Shown: in pieces, positions 1-7,815 of the stretch
Numbering within the stretch: the stretch's first letter is position 1
Layout: each line of letters starts with the position of its first letter
Assembly: GCF_028807635.1 (NCBI RefSeq)
Contig: NZ_JARBAX010000001.1
Location: forward strand, 5,009,501-5,073,500
Direction: 5' to 3'
From: Streptomyces spiramyceticus
GTDB taxonomy: Bacteria > Actinomycetota > Actinomycetes > Streptomycetales > Streptomycetaceae
DNA: 64,000 nt
Notes under the pieces: model-generated
Told to the model about the DNA's origin: nothing
What the model saw: the letters and a program-made list of their open reading frames with translations, nothing else
Databases searched by the model: none
Position numbers and translations under genes: made by a program

Positions 1-76
1 CGGCCCGTAGCCTGCGAGACAGCCTTCAGGAGGCGTGCCGTCGCCCCGCCCTCACCAACCTTCCGGAGTCCACGCA

Positions 77-937
77 GTGAGCAACACTGACCAGCAGAAT
101 GCCGCCGTGACCGACGCCAAGCTGTTGGCCAACAGCGCCTACGGTGATGAGCGTCATCTGGCCGCCCGGCAGTCGATCTATCGCTGGCAGCAGCCGCAGT
201 ACGACCTGCCCGGCCTGGTGGCCGAGCAGCTGGGAGACACCACTGGTCGAGTGCTGGACGTGGGCTGCGGCAACGGCAAATTCGTCAAGCGGCTGCGGCA
301 AGACCGGCCCGACTTGGATGTGATCGGCCTGGACATCTCGGCGGGCATCTTGGCCGACGTGCCGGGACCGGTGGCGGTGGCGGACGCCCAGGCCCTGCCC
401 TTTACCGACGACACGGCCGAAGCTGTGCTGGCGCTGCACATGCTCTACCACGCTCGGAATATCCCGGCCACGGTCGCGGAGCTGGCCCGCGTACTGAAGC
501 CGGGTGGACTGCTGGTGGCCTCGACCAACAGCGACAGTGACAAGCGGGAGCTGGACCAGCTGTGGCGGCGGGCGGCCGGTGACGTGCTGGGCGTAGCGGA
601 AGGGCCGGCCCGAGTGTCGCTGAGTGCCCGGTTCTCGCTGGAGAAAGCCCCGAAGCTGCTGGGCACGGCCTTCCGTGACATCCAGGTGCTGGAGCTGCCC
701 GGCGTCATTGAGCTGACCGACCCCGCCCCGATCGTGGCGCACCTGGCGTCGTACGAAGCCTGGGCCGAGCAGCTGGGCGTGCCATTCATCGAGACGATCC
801 AGCGGGCGGAGGAGTTGGCCGAGCGCGTCATCCAGGACAAGGGCGCGTTCAGCATCACGTGTCTGGGCGGCATTCTCGTCAGCCGTAGAAACGTAGAAGG
901 ACAGGGCGGACGTCGCGTCCTAGGTCGTTGGTGCTGA
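77..937 (+). CDS. Class I SAM-dependent methyltransferase (element cargo)
   Basis: A 286-residue protein with a Rossmann-fold methyltransferase core. Motif I, VLDVGCGNG, is at residues 59-67, an acidic ribose-binding segment (VIGLDIS) follows, and the post-motif LKPGGLLVAS is near residue 150; this is the Methyltransf_11/25 layout. The GTG at 77 is preferred because GGAG at 65-68 stands 8 bases upstream, whereas an in-frame GTG at 35 has AGGAGG only one base away. It converges on the isomerase-like gene at 951, with 13 bases between the stop codons. Its substrate cannot be read from the sequence; such proteins methylate small molecules as often as macromolecules. Its position on the element next to a nucleotidyltransferase/isomerase operon suggests a shared cargo role, which is inference. 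Confidence 0.8.
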   Translation: MSNTDQQNAAVTDAKLLANSAYGDERHLAARQSIYRWQQPQYDLPGLVAEQLGDTTGRVLDVGCGNGKFVKRLRQDRPDLDVIGLDISAGILADVPGPVAVADAQALPFTDDTAEAVLALHMLYHARNIPATVAELARVLKPGGLLVASTNSDSDKRELDQLWRRAAGDVLGVAEGPARVSLSARFSLEKAPKLLGTAFRDIQVLELPGVIELTDPAPIVAHLASYEAWAEQLGVPFIETIQRAEELAERVIQDKGAFSITCLGGILVSRRNVEGQGGRRVLGRWC

Positions 938-950
938 CTTGAGGACGCCC

Positions 951-1754
951 TTAAACTTGCCTATTACGCAGCGACCGAGACCATTCGATCCAGGACGACT
1001 CAGTGTCCCGTTGGCCGATTGTTTCGAGGCTTATGTGACCATCGAATCCCACGTCATTGAGCAAATCCAGAATCTTGGGCAGCTCCAAATCTCCAGCTCC
1101 AAATGCCAAGTGCCCCTTGCCGCCACGCTTCGCGTCGTGAAGGTGCATGTTGGCAATTTTTGAGTGATGGCTTTGAAGGAAGTGTTGGAAATCGTCCTCA
1201 TTCTGGATGCAGTGTCCGATATCCAGCGTAAACTTCAGCTGTGGAAGATAGCCGGAAAGGGATTCCAAGTCGCGAACCTCAATTAGGCATTCCCGCGACG
1301 CTCCACCTCGACGTGGCATGTTCTCGACGGCGACGATTGGACCGTCTCCAACCATAATCTTAGCCAGTGGCTCCACGAGCTGCTCCAACACGTCCTCGTG
1401 TTTTTCCCATACGCCGTAGGTTCCTGTGTGGTAGGTAATCACCTTCGCGTCGAGGTCACTCGCTACCTGTCGCGCGCTAAGGCAGCGTTCGAGGGACAAG
1501 GTTCTGAGCTCCGCCCACGGTGCTGCGAGCGCTACACCTATGAATGGGGCATGAACCGTTATGGGCATGCCGGCGAGCAACGACCGGAATCCTTTTATTT
1601 CGTCCTGAGTTGGCAGATATTCGAGCCACAATTCGACATGCTGCAACCCGTCAAGCCGCTGTAGCTTTGTGTACTGCGTATTCCACTCTTGAGGATCGGA
1701 AGAGAGGATGTTTAGGAAAGCGCCGCGACTGTATTGGGTGAGGTCCAGATCCAT
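951..1754 (-). CDS. Sugar phosphate isomerase/epimerase family TIM-barrel protein
   Basis: A 267-residue protein of the xylose-isomerase-like / AP-endonuclease-2 TIM-barrel superfamily. Candidate metal ligands and strand motifs appear in the expected order: VHAPF, ITYHTGT, VENMPRR, TLDIGHC, NMHLHD and a terminal SLETIG. These give the His/Glu/Asp/His/Glu set typical of the fold. The start ATG at 1754 lies 12 bases after the stop of the nucleotidyltransferase gene on the same strand, so the two are almost certainly co-transcribed. The DNA is clearly AT-richer than Streptomyces core genes, indicating recent acquisition. Members range from sugar isomerases to endonuclease IV-like enzymes; full length and motif spacing favour the isomerase/epimerase branch, but the substrate is unknown. 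Confidence 0.75.
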   Translation of the reverse strand: MDLDLTQYSRGAFLNILSSDPQEWNTQYTKLQRLDGLQHVELWLEYLPTQDEIKGFRSLLAGMPITVHAPFIGVALAAPWAELRTLSLERCLSARQVASDLDAKVITYHTGTYGVWEKHEDVLEQLVEPLAKIMVGDGPIVAVENMPRRGGASRECLIEVRDLESLSGYLPQLKFTLDIGHCIQNEDDFQHFLQSHHSKIANMHLHDAKRGGKGHLAFGAGDLELPKILDLLNDVGFDGHISLETIGQRDTESSWIEWSRSLRNRQV

Positions 1755-1766
1755 TGTGTCTCAATT

Positions 1767-3005
1767 CTACGACTCTATGGAGTAATTGTCGACACGGCTG
1801 CGGATATGTGGCGCGAAGATTCCGTAACGCATGTGAGAAAGGCTGAGAAGTTGCACTTCATGCGGCCGTTCTGCGCGCTCCTCCCTCAGTCTCTCTAGTA
1901 CCTTCCATCTGAAGTAGATTACGGGCAGCCTTAGGGAAAGGGGCTGGTCGTCCCACCTGACTTCAAATTGCGGCATAATCAAATTTTGATGGAGTCCGGG
2001 CTTGAATCTTCCTTCTGCGCTGTCGCAGATCCGGACGTGCGAGACAAAGCCGGTTGAGGCGGGAGTGTACTCCTGGTCTGCTGGTACGTCTAGGCCGTTG
2101 AATCCACGAACAAAGTACGCACGGGTGGGCTCATCTGCACGATAGTCGTGTATGGACACGAGCATGCCATCTCTAATTCTAGGGATTTCGGCAAGGATAA
2201 TCTCGTTGAATGTGTCGAGGCTAGCGATATGCAGACTAAGATCATATTCGGATTCAAAGCCCCGTTGACCCAAAAAAGGATCACTGTGTTTGTGCCACAT
2301 GGGTATCTTTTGGCTGAGCAGAACGTGATTCCCGTAGGTCGCTGTAAGGGACTCATGGACTGTTGACCGGTCCCTAAGGAGCGTGACGGCATCCGAGTCC
2401 ATTGCGGGCATGTTTAGCAATGCCTCACATAGCTTGGGTACTTCCTTGAATGTGGGCACAATCAACAATAGGTCGAGATCGCTCGATTGCGATTTGGGTT
2501 GAGGTCGTCCTTTTACATTATAAAAACGTCCGTAGCTGGCAGAGCCGCCGACTATACCGGCAGTGGCTACGCCCGCTTGAGCGGTTATTCGTCTAAAGTC
2601 GTTGAGGTCTCGGAGGCGTCGGCTGGTCTCGATTGCAGCCTCAAACGGACGCGGGCGACGCCTTTTGGTGTTATCCCTCCGGTAGGGGGCGTGCTGGTCG
2701 CACCGAGTGTCCAAGTAGAGTTTGCGAAAACGGTCGATGTCATCACCGGTTAGGGAATCCACTTCGGACATCACGGTGAGGAGATCCTCGCCGAATGTAT
2801 CCTCCTTTCCGGCATATGCAGCAAAGACTCTGCCAAAACGAAGCGCAAGTGGCCCAGCAATGATGTCCGGAAGTTCCCCCATTGGCTTTTCGGGGCTCGC
2901 CTCGTCGAGCAACGAAGTCATCTGGCGGTATAGGCCCTCGATTTGCCGCCAATCGGCGCGGCGGTCTGCTTCGATCCGGCGCTGTGATCGTCCTGGAACG
3001 TTCAT
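1767..3005 (-). CDS. Nucleotidyltransferase-fold protein of unknown role (element cargo)
   Basis: About 412 residues from ATG 3005. The centre carries a polymerase-beta-type nucleotidyltransferase signature: GGSASYGRFY, then a Ser-rich turn and SDLDLLLIV, that is a GS motif followed by the paired metal-binding aspartates D-x-D. The N-terminal 120 residues are helical and charged and match no domain I know. The C-terminal half resembles no named partner domain. The start is uncertain: the frame is open upstream with ATG 3080 and GTG 3110, and none has a good Shine-Dalgarno. It is first in an operon with the TIM-barrel gene. DNA here is AT-rich (26/60 G+C at 2221-2280). Alternatives include aminoglycoside-type nucleotidyltransferase, a toxin or a defence enzyme; none can be chosen from sequence alone. 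Confidence 0.65.
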   Translation of the reverse strand: MNVPGRSQRRIEADRRADWRQIEGLYRQMTSLLDEASPEKPMGELPDIIAGPLALRFGRVFAAYAGKEDTFGEDLLTVMSEVDSLTGDDIDRFRKLYLDTRCDQHAPYRRDNTKRRRPRPFEAAIETSRRLRDLNDFRRITAQAGVATAGIVGGSASYGRFYNVKGRPQPKSQSSDLDLLLIVPTFKEVPKLCEALLNMPAMDSDAVTLLRDRSTVHESLTATYGNHVLLSQKIPMWHKHSDPFLGQRGFESEYDLSLHIASLDTFNEIILAEIPRIRDGMLVSIHDYRADEPTRAYFVRGFNGLDVPADQEYTPASTGFVSHVRICDSAEGRFKPGLHQNLIMPQFEVRWDDQPLSLRLPVIYFRWKVLERLREERAERPHEVQLLSLSHMRYGIFAPHIRSRVDNYSIES

Positions 3006-3281
3006 GATCTTGTCCGTGTCTGCTGACGGCTCTGCCGAACTGGTCGCGCAGGGTTGAGCTGACGATCTACGAATAATCATGGCACGCAACGGCGCCGATC
3101 GCAGGTGCACTGAGGGCGCCCAGATGAATCACTATGCGGCCTTGTTGCGTCTGTCATTCCCGGCGGCGGAAGCAGAGATAAGCGCTCGCTTGTTGAGCCG
3201 CATACAACCGGCCGAATCCATGCCCCGCGGATCGCTTGAAGAACGTGTGTCTGGAGTCGTGCACCCCGCAGTTGGATGGTG

Positions 3282-4754
3282 TCAAACTCTCCACTCAATC
3301 TCTATGAACTTCGGATTGAAGCGGTAGCCCCGCCACCTCTTGCTGCCTGGATGGCCGGGCTTGATGATCACCTTGTCCACCACCAGCTGGACGACGCTGC
3401 GCCGCCACTCCAGGCCAGAGGTGTCCCAGGCTTCCCGGATCGTCTGGTCAGCCGGGACGCGGGCGGCTGCCGACTCGTCTTGGTAGTGGGCTAGCGCCTC
3501 TTGGGCTTCCTGCACGGACGCCTCAGCGATGCCCTTGGCCTGGATGAACTGGTCACGGCTCAGCACGTCGGTGGCGTAGTCGGTCACCAGCTGGTCGAGC
3601 TTGGCCTTACGCCGCTCGTACTCCTGGACCAGGAGTCGAACCTTGTCCTCATCCACCTTGGGAGCCAGCGTCACGGCCACCTTCGGGTCGTCGAAGACGT
3701 GACAGACGGCTTCCTTGATCAGCAGCTCGACCGGCTCGGCCACTCGGAAGCTCTTGCCGCAGCCGATGACTCGGCCGTGGTTGTCGGTCCGTCGGCAGCG
3801 GTATCGCATCTGCGCTGGCTGTCCCGACTCTCTCGTCCGGCCACTGCCCACCATGACGCCACCACACTGGCCGCAGTAGATGAAGCCGGTCAGCAGGTAC
3901 TTGCGGACGCCGGTCTGGCCCTTGGGCCAGCGGTGCTTACGGCTGAGGCGACGGGCCTCCATCCGGTCCCACTGCTCGCGCGTCAAGATGGCGGGCCACA
4001 CGGCTGGGTACTCCTGGCCGCCGTACTCGCGCACCCCTATATAGCGCTTCTTCATGATCGTGCGTTGGAGGTTCTCGATCCGCCACTCACAGCCCGTGGC
4101 GGTACGGGCGCCCCGAGCGTTGAGGTCCACGACGATGTCACGGATCGACTCGCCGGCGATGAAACGCTGGGCGCACTCCCGGATGACGGCGGCTTCCGAC
4201 TCCCGGACGGTGACGCCGTCCTTCTCGTAGCCATACGGCCGACCGCCACCGTGGGTCTTGCCGGCCAGGGCGCGCGCCTTCTGCTTGCGCTTGACCCGCT
4301 TGGAAATGCGGCCGGCTTCGAGCATGGCGTTGTTGACGGCGTTGATTGCCGCGTGGATGCCTTCGGCCGTCGACAGGTCGTAGCTGATGCCATCGGTGGT
4401 CTGGATGCGGCGCAATCGGGTGGTCTCTGCCAGCTTGATCAGGTCAAGCAGCTCTTCCAGCCGCCGGTACAGGCGGGGCATCTCCGTGATGAGGATGATG
4501 TTGATCTGGCCCCGGCGGATCGCCGCCAGCAGCCGGTCGTAGTCAGGGCGCGGCTTGGTCGAGTACTTCGAAGCCGAGATGTCGTTGTCCTTGTAAACAC
4601 CGACGACGGGCCAGCCCTGCTCGTCGGCGTGGTCCCGCGCCTCCGTGATCTGAATCTTGACGTTCTCGCTCAGCCCGCTGCGGTCACGGCTCAGGCGGGC
4701 GTAGATGGCGGTGTCAGCATCGTGGGCGGGGAGGAAAGTGGACGTAGGGGACAT
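3282..4754 (-). CDS. Large serine recombinase / integrase
   Basis: A 490-residue site-specific serine recombinase that would integrate and excise the element. The resolvase catalytic domain spans roughly residues 14-155, with nucleophile Ser22 in IYARLS and the conserved arginines in the EMPRLYRR motif (91-98). A recombinase domain follows (about 170-275). A zinc ribbon has Cys294/Cys297 (CGQC) and Cys320/Cys332. A charged coiled-coil region occupies about 365-425, as in phage and ICE integrases. ATG 4754 is chosen because GGAGGA lies directly upstream; the frame is open further upstream but lies in yifB-antisense sequence. All key residues are present, so the enzyme looks intact. It reads away from the attachment junction. 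No recombination directionality factor is visible in the window. Confidence 0.95.
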   Translation of the reverse strand: MSPTSTFLPAHDADTAIYARLSRDRSGLSENVKIQITEARDHADEQGWPVVGVYKDNDISASKYSTKPRPDYDRLLAAIRRGQINIILITEMPRLYRRLEELLDLIKLAETTRLRRIQTTDGISYDLSTAEGIHAAINAVNNAMLEAGRISKRVKRKQKARALAGKTHGGGRPYGYEKDGVTVRESEAAVIRECAQRFIAGESIRDIVVDLNARGARTATGCEWRIENLQRTIMKKRYIGVREYGGQEYPAVWPAILTREQWDRMEARRLSRKHRWPKGQTGVRKYLLTGFIYCGQCGGVMVGSGRTRESGQPAQMRYRCRRTDNHGRVIGCGKSFRVAEPVELLIKEAVCHVFDDPKVAVTLAPKVDEDKVRLLVQEYERRKAKLDQLVTDYATDVLSRDQFIQAKGIAEASVQEAQEALAHYQDESAAARVPADQTIREAWDTSGLEWRRSVVQLVVDKVIIKPGHPGSKRWRGYRFNPKFIEIEWRV

Positions 4755-4850
4755 GGACTCCTCCAGTGAAGCGTCTAAGACGCCCTGGCGGTAGCCCTCA
4801 CCTGCAAAAAGGTGATTGGTCCCGGGGGTGCACAGCCCGTCCGTGGCGGA
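4755..4850. other. Probable attachment-site junction (element end / yifB)
   Basis: Between the integrase start (4754) and the resumption of YifB coding (GAG GCG CCC at 4849-4857) lies about 95 bp of non-host sequence. It contains two inverted repeats: GCGTCT-a-AGACGC near 4769-4781 and TCACCT/AGGTGA at 4798-4803/4810-4815, compatible with integrase-binding half-site structure. Intact YifB proteins read LDEAPEFSG here; this locus reads SVAEAPEFSG, so host sequence resumes at or just before the Glu codon. No direct repeat can be tested because the other end is outside the window. The exact crossover dinucleotide is not determined. Confidence 0.55.
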
Positions 4851-5487
4851 GGCGCCCGAGTTCAGCGGGCGGGCCCTGGATTCGCTCCGGCAGCCTCTTG
4901 AGTCGGGATATGTGGTGGTGGCGCGCAGCGCGGGGGTGGTGCGGCTGCCCGCACGGTTCCTGATGGTTCTGGCGGCCAATCCATGTCCGTGCGGACGGCA
5001 CACGCTGCACGGCGCGGGCTGCGAATGCCCGCCGTCGGCGATCCGCAGGTACCAGGCGCGGCTCTCCGGTCCACTGCTGGACCGGGTGGACCTGCGGGTC
5101 GGGGTCGAACCGGTGCAGCGCGCCGACCTGCTGGGGCAGGGCGGGCGCGGCGAGTCGACGGCGGCGGTCGCTGGGCGCGTGCGGGAAGCGAGGGAGCGGG
5201 CGGCGGCGCGGCTGGAGGGAACACCGTGGACGACGAACAGCGAAGTGCCGGGCCACGAGCTGCGTACCCGCTGGCAGCCCGCGCCCGGAGCCCTCGGCGC
5301 CGCCGAGCGGGACATGGAACGGGGCCTGCTGACGGCCCGCGGGCTCGACCGGGTGCTGCGCGTGGCCTGGACCGTCGCGGACCTGGCCGGCCGCGACCGG
5401 CCCGACGCCCGCAACGTCGACCTGGCCCTTGAGCTGCGTACCGGCATCGCCCGAGGCGCACCGGCACTGACCGGGGCCGGGCCATGA
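4849..5487 (+). pseudogene. 3' fragment of YifB/ComM-type Mg-chelatase-like ATPase, split by the element
   Basis: About 212 residues of the C-terminal part of a YifB/ComM family AAA+ protein (usual length about 500 or more). Recognisable stretches are EAPEFSGRALDSLRQPLESG, the LPARFLMVLAANPCPCG core after Walker B, SGPLLDRVDLRV, and the C-terminal Mg-chelatase-type helical domain ending near 5487. The N-terminal LonC-like domain and Walker A are absent and the frame begins abruptly at the element junction. A TTG at 4816 and a GTG at 4828 are in frame, but neither is a convincing native start. ComM/YifB family proteins are branch-migration helicases in transformable bacteria and often neighbour dprA, as here. 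The gene is interrupted while the element is integrated. Confidence 0.85.
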
Positions 5488-5563
5488 GGAGCCGGGCCAT
5501 GAGGCGCCCGGCCGTGAGGCGAGGGGCATTCGCGTCCGGGCCGCGCGGTGGGGGAGGCGTGCG

Positions 5564-6736
5564 GTGAACGGGGAAGCGCGGGAGCACGAACGGCTGGCCA
5601 GGGCGGCACTCACGCGGGTCGTCGAGCCGGGGGACGAGGTGGGTGGCCGATGGCTGCGCGAGTGCGGCGGCGTGGAACTGATGCGCAGACTCACCTCGGC
5701 CGACCCCGACGAGGCGGCCCGATCCCTGACCGGCGTAACGGAGAAGCGGCTGGCCGGCTACCGGATACGGGCGGCGGCGGCCGATCCCGCTCGGGACCTG
5801 GCGGCCGTGGCCGCGGTCGGGGGGCGCTTCGTCTGCCCCGGCGATCAGGAGTGGCCCGGGCAGCTCGACGACCTGGGCGACGGCAGGCCGGTCGGGCTGT
5901 GGGTGCGCGGGCGGCCGAATCTGCGGATGTGGGCGCTGCGGTCCGTCGCCGTCGTCGGGGCCAGGGCGTGTACGTCGTACGGGGCGCACGTGGCGGCGTC
6001 CCTGGGCGCCGGGCTCGCGGAGCGCGGCTGGGTCGTCGTGTCGGGGGCCGCGTTCGGGATCGACGGCGCCGCCCATCGCGGGGTGCTGGGCGCGGGCGGG
6101 GCCACCGTGGCGGTGCTGGCCTGCGGCGTCGACGTCGTCTACCCGCGCGGGCACGCCGAGTTGATCGGACGTATCGCGGAACAGGGGCTGGTCATCGGAG
6201 AGTTGCCACCCGGCGGGCATCCCACCCCCAGCCGGTTCATCCTCAGGAACCGGGTGATCGCCGCGCTCACCAGGGGCACCGTCGTGGTCGAGGCGGAGTA
6301 CCGCAGCGGGTCGCTGGTCACCGCCCGCAGCGCGCAAAAGCTCGGACGCTTCACGATGGGCGTGCCGGGCCCCGTCACCAGCGGACTCTCCGCGGGGGTG
6401 CATGAACTTCTGCGGGGTGAGGGTGTCCTGGTCACCGACGCCGCGGAAGTGGCGGAGCTGGTCGGCGACATCGGCGATCTGGCCCCGGCGCGCCGGGGGC
6501 CCGTACTGCCCAGGGACCTGCTCGACCCGGTGGCCGCGCAGGTGCTCGAGGCACTGCCGGCGAGGGGGCGCGTCAACGCGCGCCGCGTCGCTCGCGGCGC
6601 GGGGACGACACCTGACGACGCGCTCGGCAAGTTGTACGAACTGCACTCCTTGGGGTTTGTTGAACGGCAGGGTGACGGCTGGCAGTTGACCCCCGGTGCC
6701 GGGCGCCCTGCCGACGCGCGGCGAGGCGGTACTTGA
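5564..6736 (+). CDS. dprA: DNA-processing protein DprA
   Basis: A 390-residue DprA/Smf protein, which in competent bacteria loads RecA on incoming single-stranded DNA. The Rossmann-like DprA core runs from about residue 95 to 300 with VVGARACTSYG (130-140), SGAAFGIDGAAHRG (160-173), the ILRNRVIAAL helix and VVEAEYRSGSLVTA (241-254). A short C-terminal winged-helix region follows (about 325-375) with VNARRVARGAG. GTG 5564 has GGGAGG 7-8 bases upstream. It lies 76 bases after the yifB fragment; in related genomes yifB and dprA are adjacent, so the element may have separated dprA from its usual promoter. All family landmarks are present and the gene looks intact. Confidence 0.93.
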   Translation: MNGEAREHERLARAALTRVVEPGDEVGGRWLRECGGVELMRRLTSADPDEAARSLTGVTEKRLAGYRIRAAAADPARDLAAVAAVGGRFVCPGDQEWPGQLDDLGDGRPVGLWVRGRPNLRMWALRSVAVVGARACTSYGAHVAASLGAGLAERGWVVVSGAAFGIDGAAHRGVLGAGGATVAVLACGVDVVYPRGHAELIGRIAEQGLVIGELPPGGHPTPSRFILRNRVIAALTRGTVVVEAEYRSGSLVTARSAQKLGRFTMGVPGPVTSGLSAGVHELLRGEGVLVTDAAEVAELVGDIGDLAPARRGPVLPRDLLDPVAAQVLEALPARGRVNARRVARGAGTTPDDALGKLYELHSLGFVERQGDGWQLTPGAGRPADARRGGT

Positions 6737-6978
6737 CCAGCGGCATTCGGGTGAAAGGGTGATGGCGATGACTTCCACAGCCCGCCCGGCATCCCCTCCG
6801 GGGCTGTCCCGCGCGGTGACGGCCCCGGCGGTGGGATGTGCCCCAGGGCGTTCATCTGGAAGGGGGCAATCCCATATCCTGCGCGGACTGCGACGCTCCA
6901 GTCACGCTACGCTCACGAGGTTTCCCGCCCAGATGCACGATTCCCCGCACGTCACAGCAGAACGGCTCAAGGCAACGC

Positions 6979-7815
6979 ATGCCCCAGCACACCTCCGGGT
7001 CTGACCGCGCGGCAGTGCCACACGCCGCCTGCGGCAGTGTGCGGCCCGCCGCACCCTCGTCGCTCGACGAGTTGTGGCGTTCGTACAAGGCCACGGGCGA
7101 CGAGCGGCTGCGGGAGCAGCTGATCCTGCACTACTCGCCGCTGGTGAAGTACGTCGCCGGACGGGTGAGCGTCGGGCTGCCGCCCAATGTCGAACAGGCC
7201 GACTTCGTCTCCTCCGGGGTCTTCGGGCTCATCGACGCCATTGAGAAGTTCGACATCGAGCGGTCCATCAAGTTCGAGACGTACGCGATCACGCGCATCC
7301 GCGGCGCGATGATCGACGAACTGCGCGCCCTGGACTGGATCCCGCGCTCGGTGCGGCAGAAGGCCAAGGCCGTCGAGCGTGCCTACGCGACGCTGGAGGC
7401 GCAGTTGCGCCGTACGCCGTCCGAGAGCGAAGTCGCCTCGGAGATGGGCATCGTCCTGGAGGAACTGCACGCTGTTTTCAGTCAGTTGTCCCTGGCGAAC
7501 GTGGTCGCCCTCGAAGAGCTGCTGCACGCTGGGGGCGAGGGCGGCGACCGGCTGAGCCTCATGGACACCCTGGAGGACACCGCCGCCGACGACCCGGTCG
7601 AGGTCGCCGAGGACCGGGAGCTGCGAAGGCTGCTCGCCCGCGCCATCAACACCCTCCCCGACCGGGAGAAGACCGTGGTCACGCTCTACTACTACGAAGG
7701 CCTCACGCTCGCCGAGATCGGCAATGTGCTGGGTGTGACGGAGAGCCGGGTCAGCCAGATCCACACCAAGTCGGTGCTCCAGCTGCGGGCCAAGCTGGCC
7801 GACGCCGGCCGCTGA
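6979..7815 (+). CDS. whiG: Sporulation sigma factor WhiG
   Basis: A 278-residue sigma factor of the FliA/sigma-28 class that triggers the switch of aerial hyphae to sporulation in Streptomyces. Sigma region 1.2/2 is seen as [19 protein letters not shown] and [19 protein letters not shown]; region 3 follows; region 4 is the C-terminal helix-turn-helix [20 protein letters not shown]. The N-terminus [12 protein letters not shown] matches what I recall of streptomycete WhiG. ATG 6979 has AAGG 6 bases upstream. The 242-base gap after dprA presumably holds its promoter. In Streptomyces WhiG is bound by the anti-sigma factor RsiG with cyclic-di-GMP; rsiG is not in this window. Confidence 0.95.
   Translation: MPQHTSGSDRAAVPHAACGSVRPAAPSSLDELWRSYKATGDERLREQLILHYSPLVKYVAGRVSVGLPPNVEQADFVSSGVFGLIDAIEKFDIERSIKFETYAITRIRGAMIDELRALDWIPRSVRQKAKAVERAYATLEAQLRRTPSESEVASEMGIVLEELHAVFSQLSLANVVALEELLHAGGEGGDRLSLMDTLEDTAADDPVEVAEDRELRRLLARAINTLPDREKTVVTLYYYEGLTLAEIGNVLGVTESRVSQIHTKSVLQLRAKLADAGR

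Larger units (their letters stand above)
1..4850. mobile_element. Right-hand part of an integrative element inserted in yifB/comM
   Basis: A large serine recombinase gene (3282-4754, minus) lies less than 100 bases from the point where a yifB/comM-type reading frame abruptly begins in mid-protein, the usual geometry of a serine-integrase element that has split its target gene. The genes at 951-3005 are much AT-richer than the surroundings: hand counts give 28/60 G+C at 1741-1800 and 26/60 at 2221-2280, against obviously GC-rich flanking DNA. The left end and any replication or transfer genes lie outside the window, so whether this is a prophage, an ICE or a simpler island cannot be told. The boundary near 4840-4850 is inferred from where YifB homology resumes. 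Confidence 0.75.

Noticed and set aside
3079..3327. Possible small gene on the plus strand between cargo and integrase
   Set aside because: 82 codons with no ribosome-binding site or family resemblance, and it runs into the antisense of the integrase 3' end.
4755..4850. tRNA gene as the integration site
   Set aside because: No cloverleaf or tRNA 3' end is visible; the broken reading frame of yifB explains the site.
4755..5609. N-terminal extension of the integrase frame to 5609
   Set aside because: The frame stays open, but the added 285 residues are Arg/Pro/Ala low complexity antisense to yifB; a good Shine-Dalgarno and the catalytic Ser near residue 22 fix the start at 4754.
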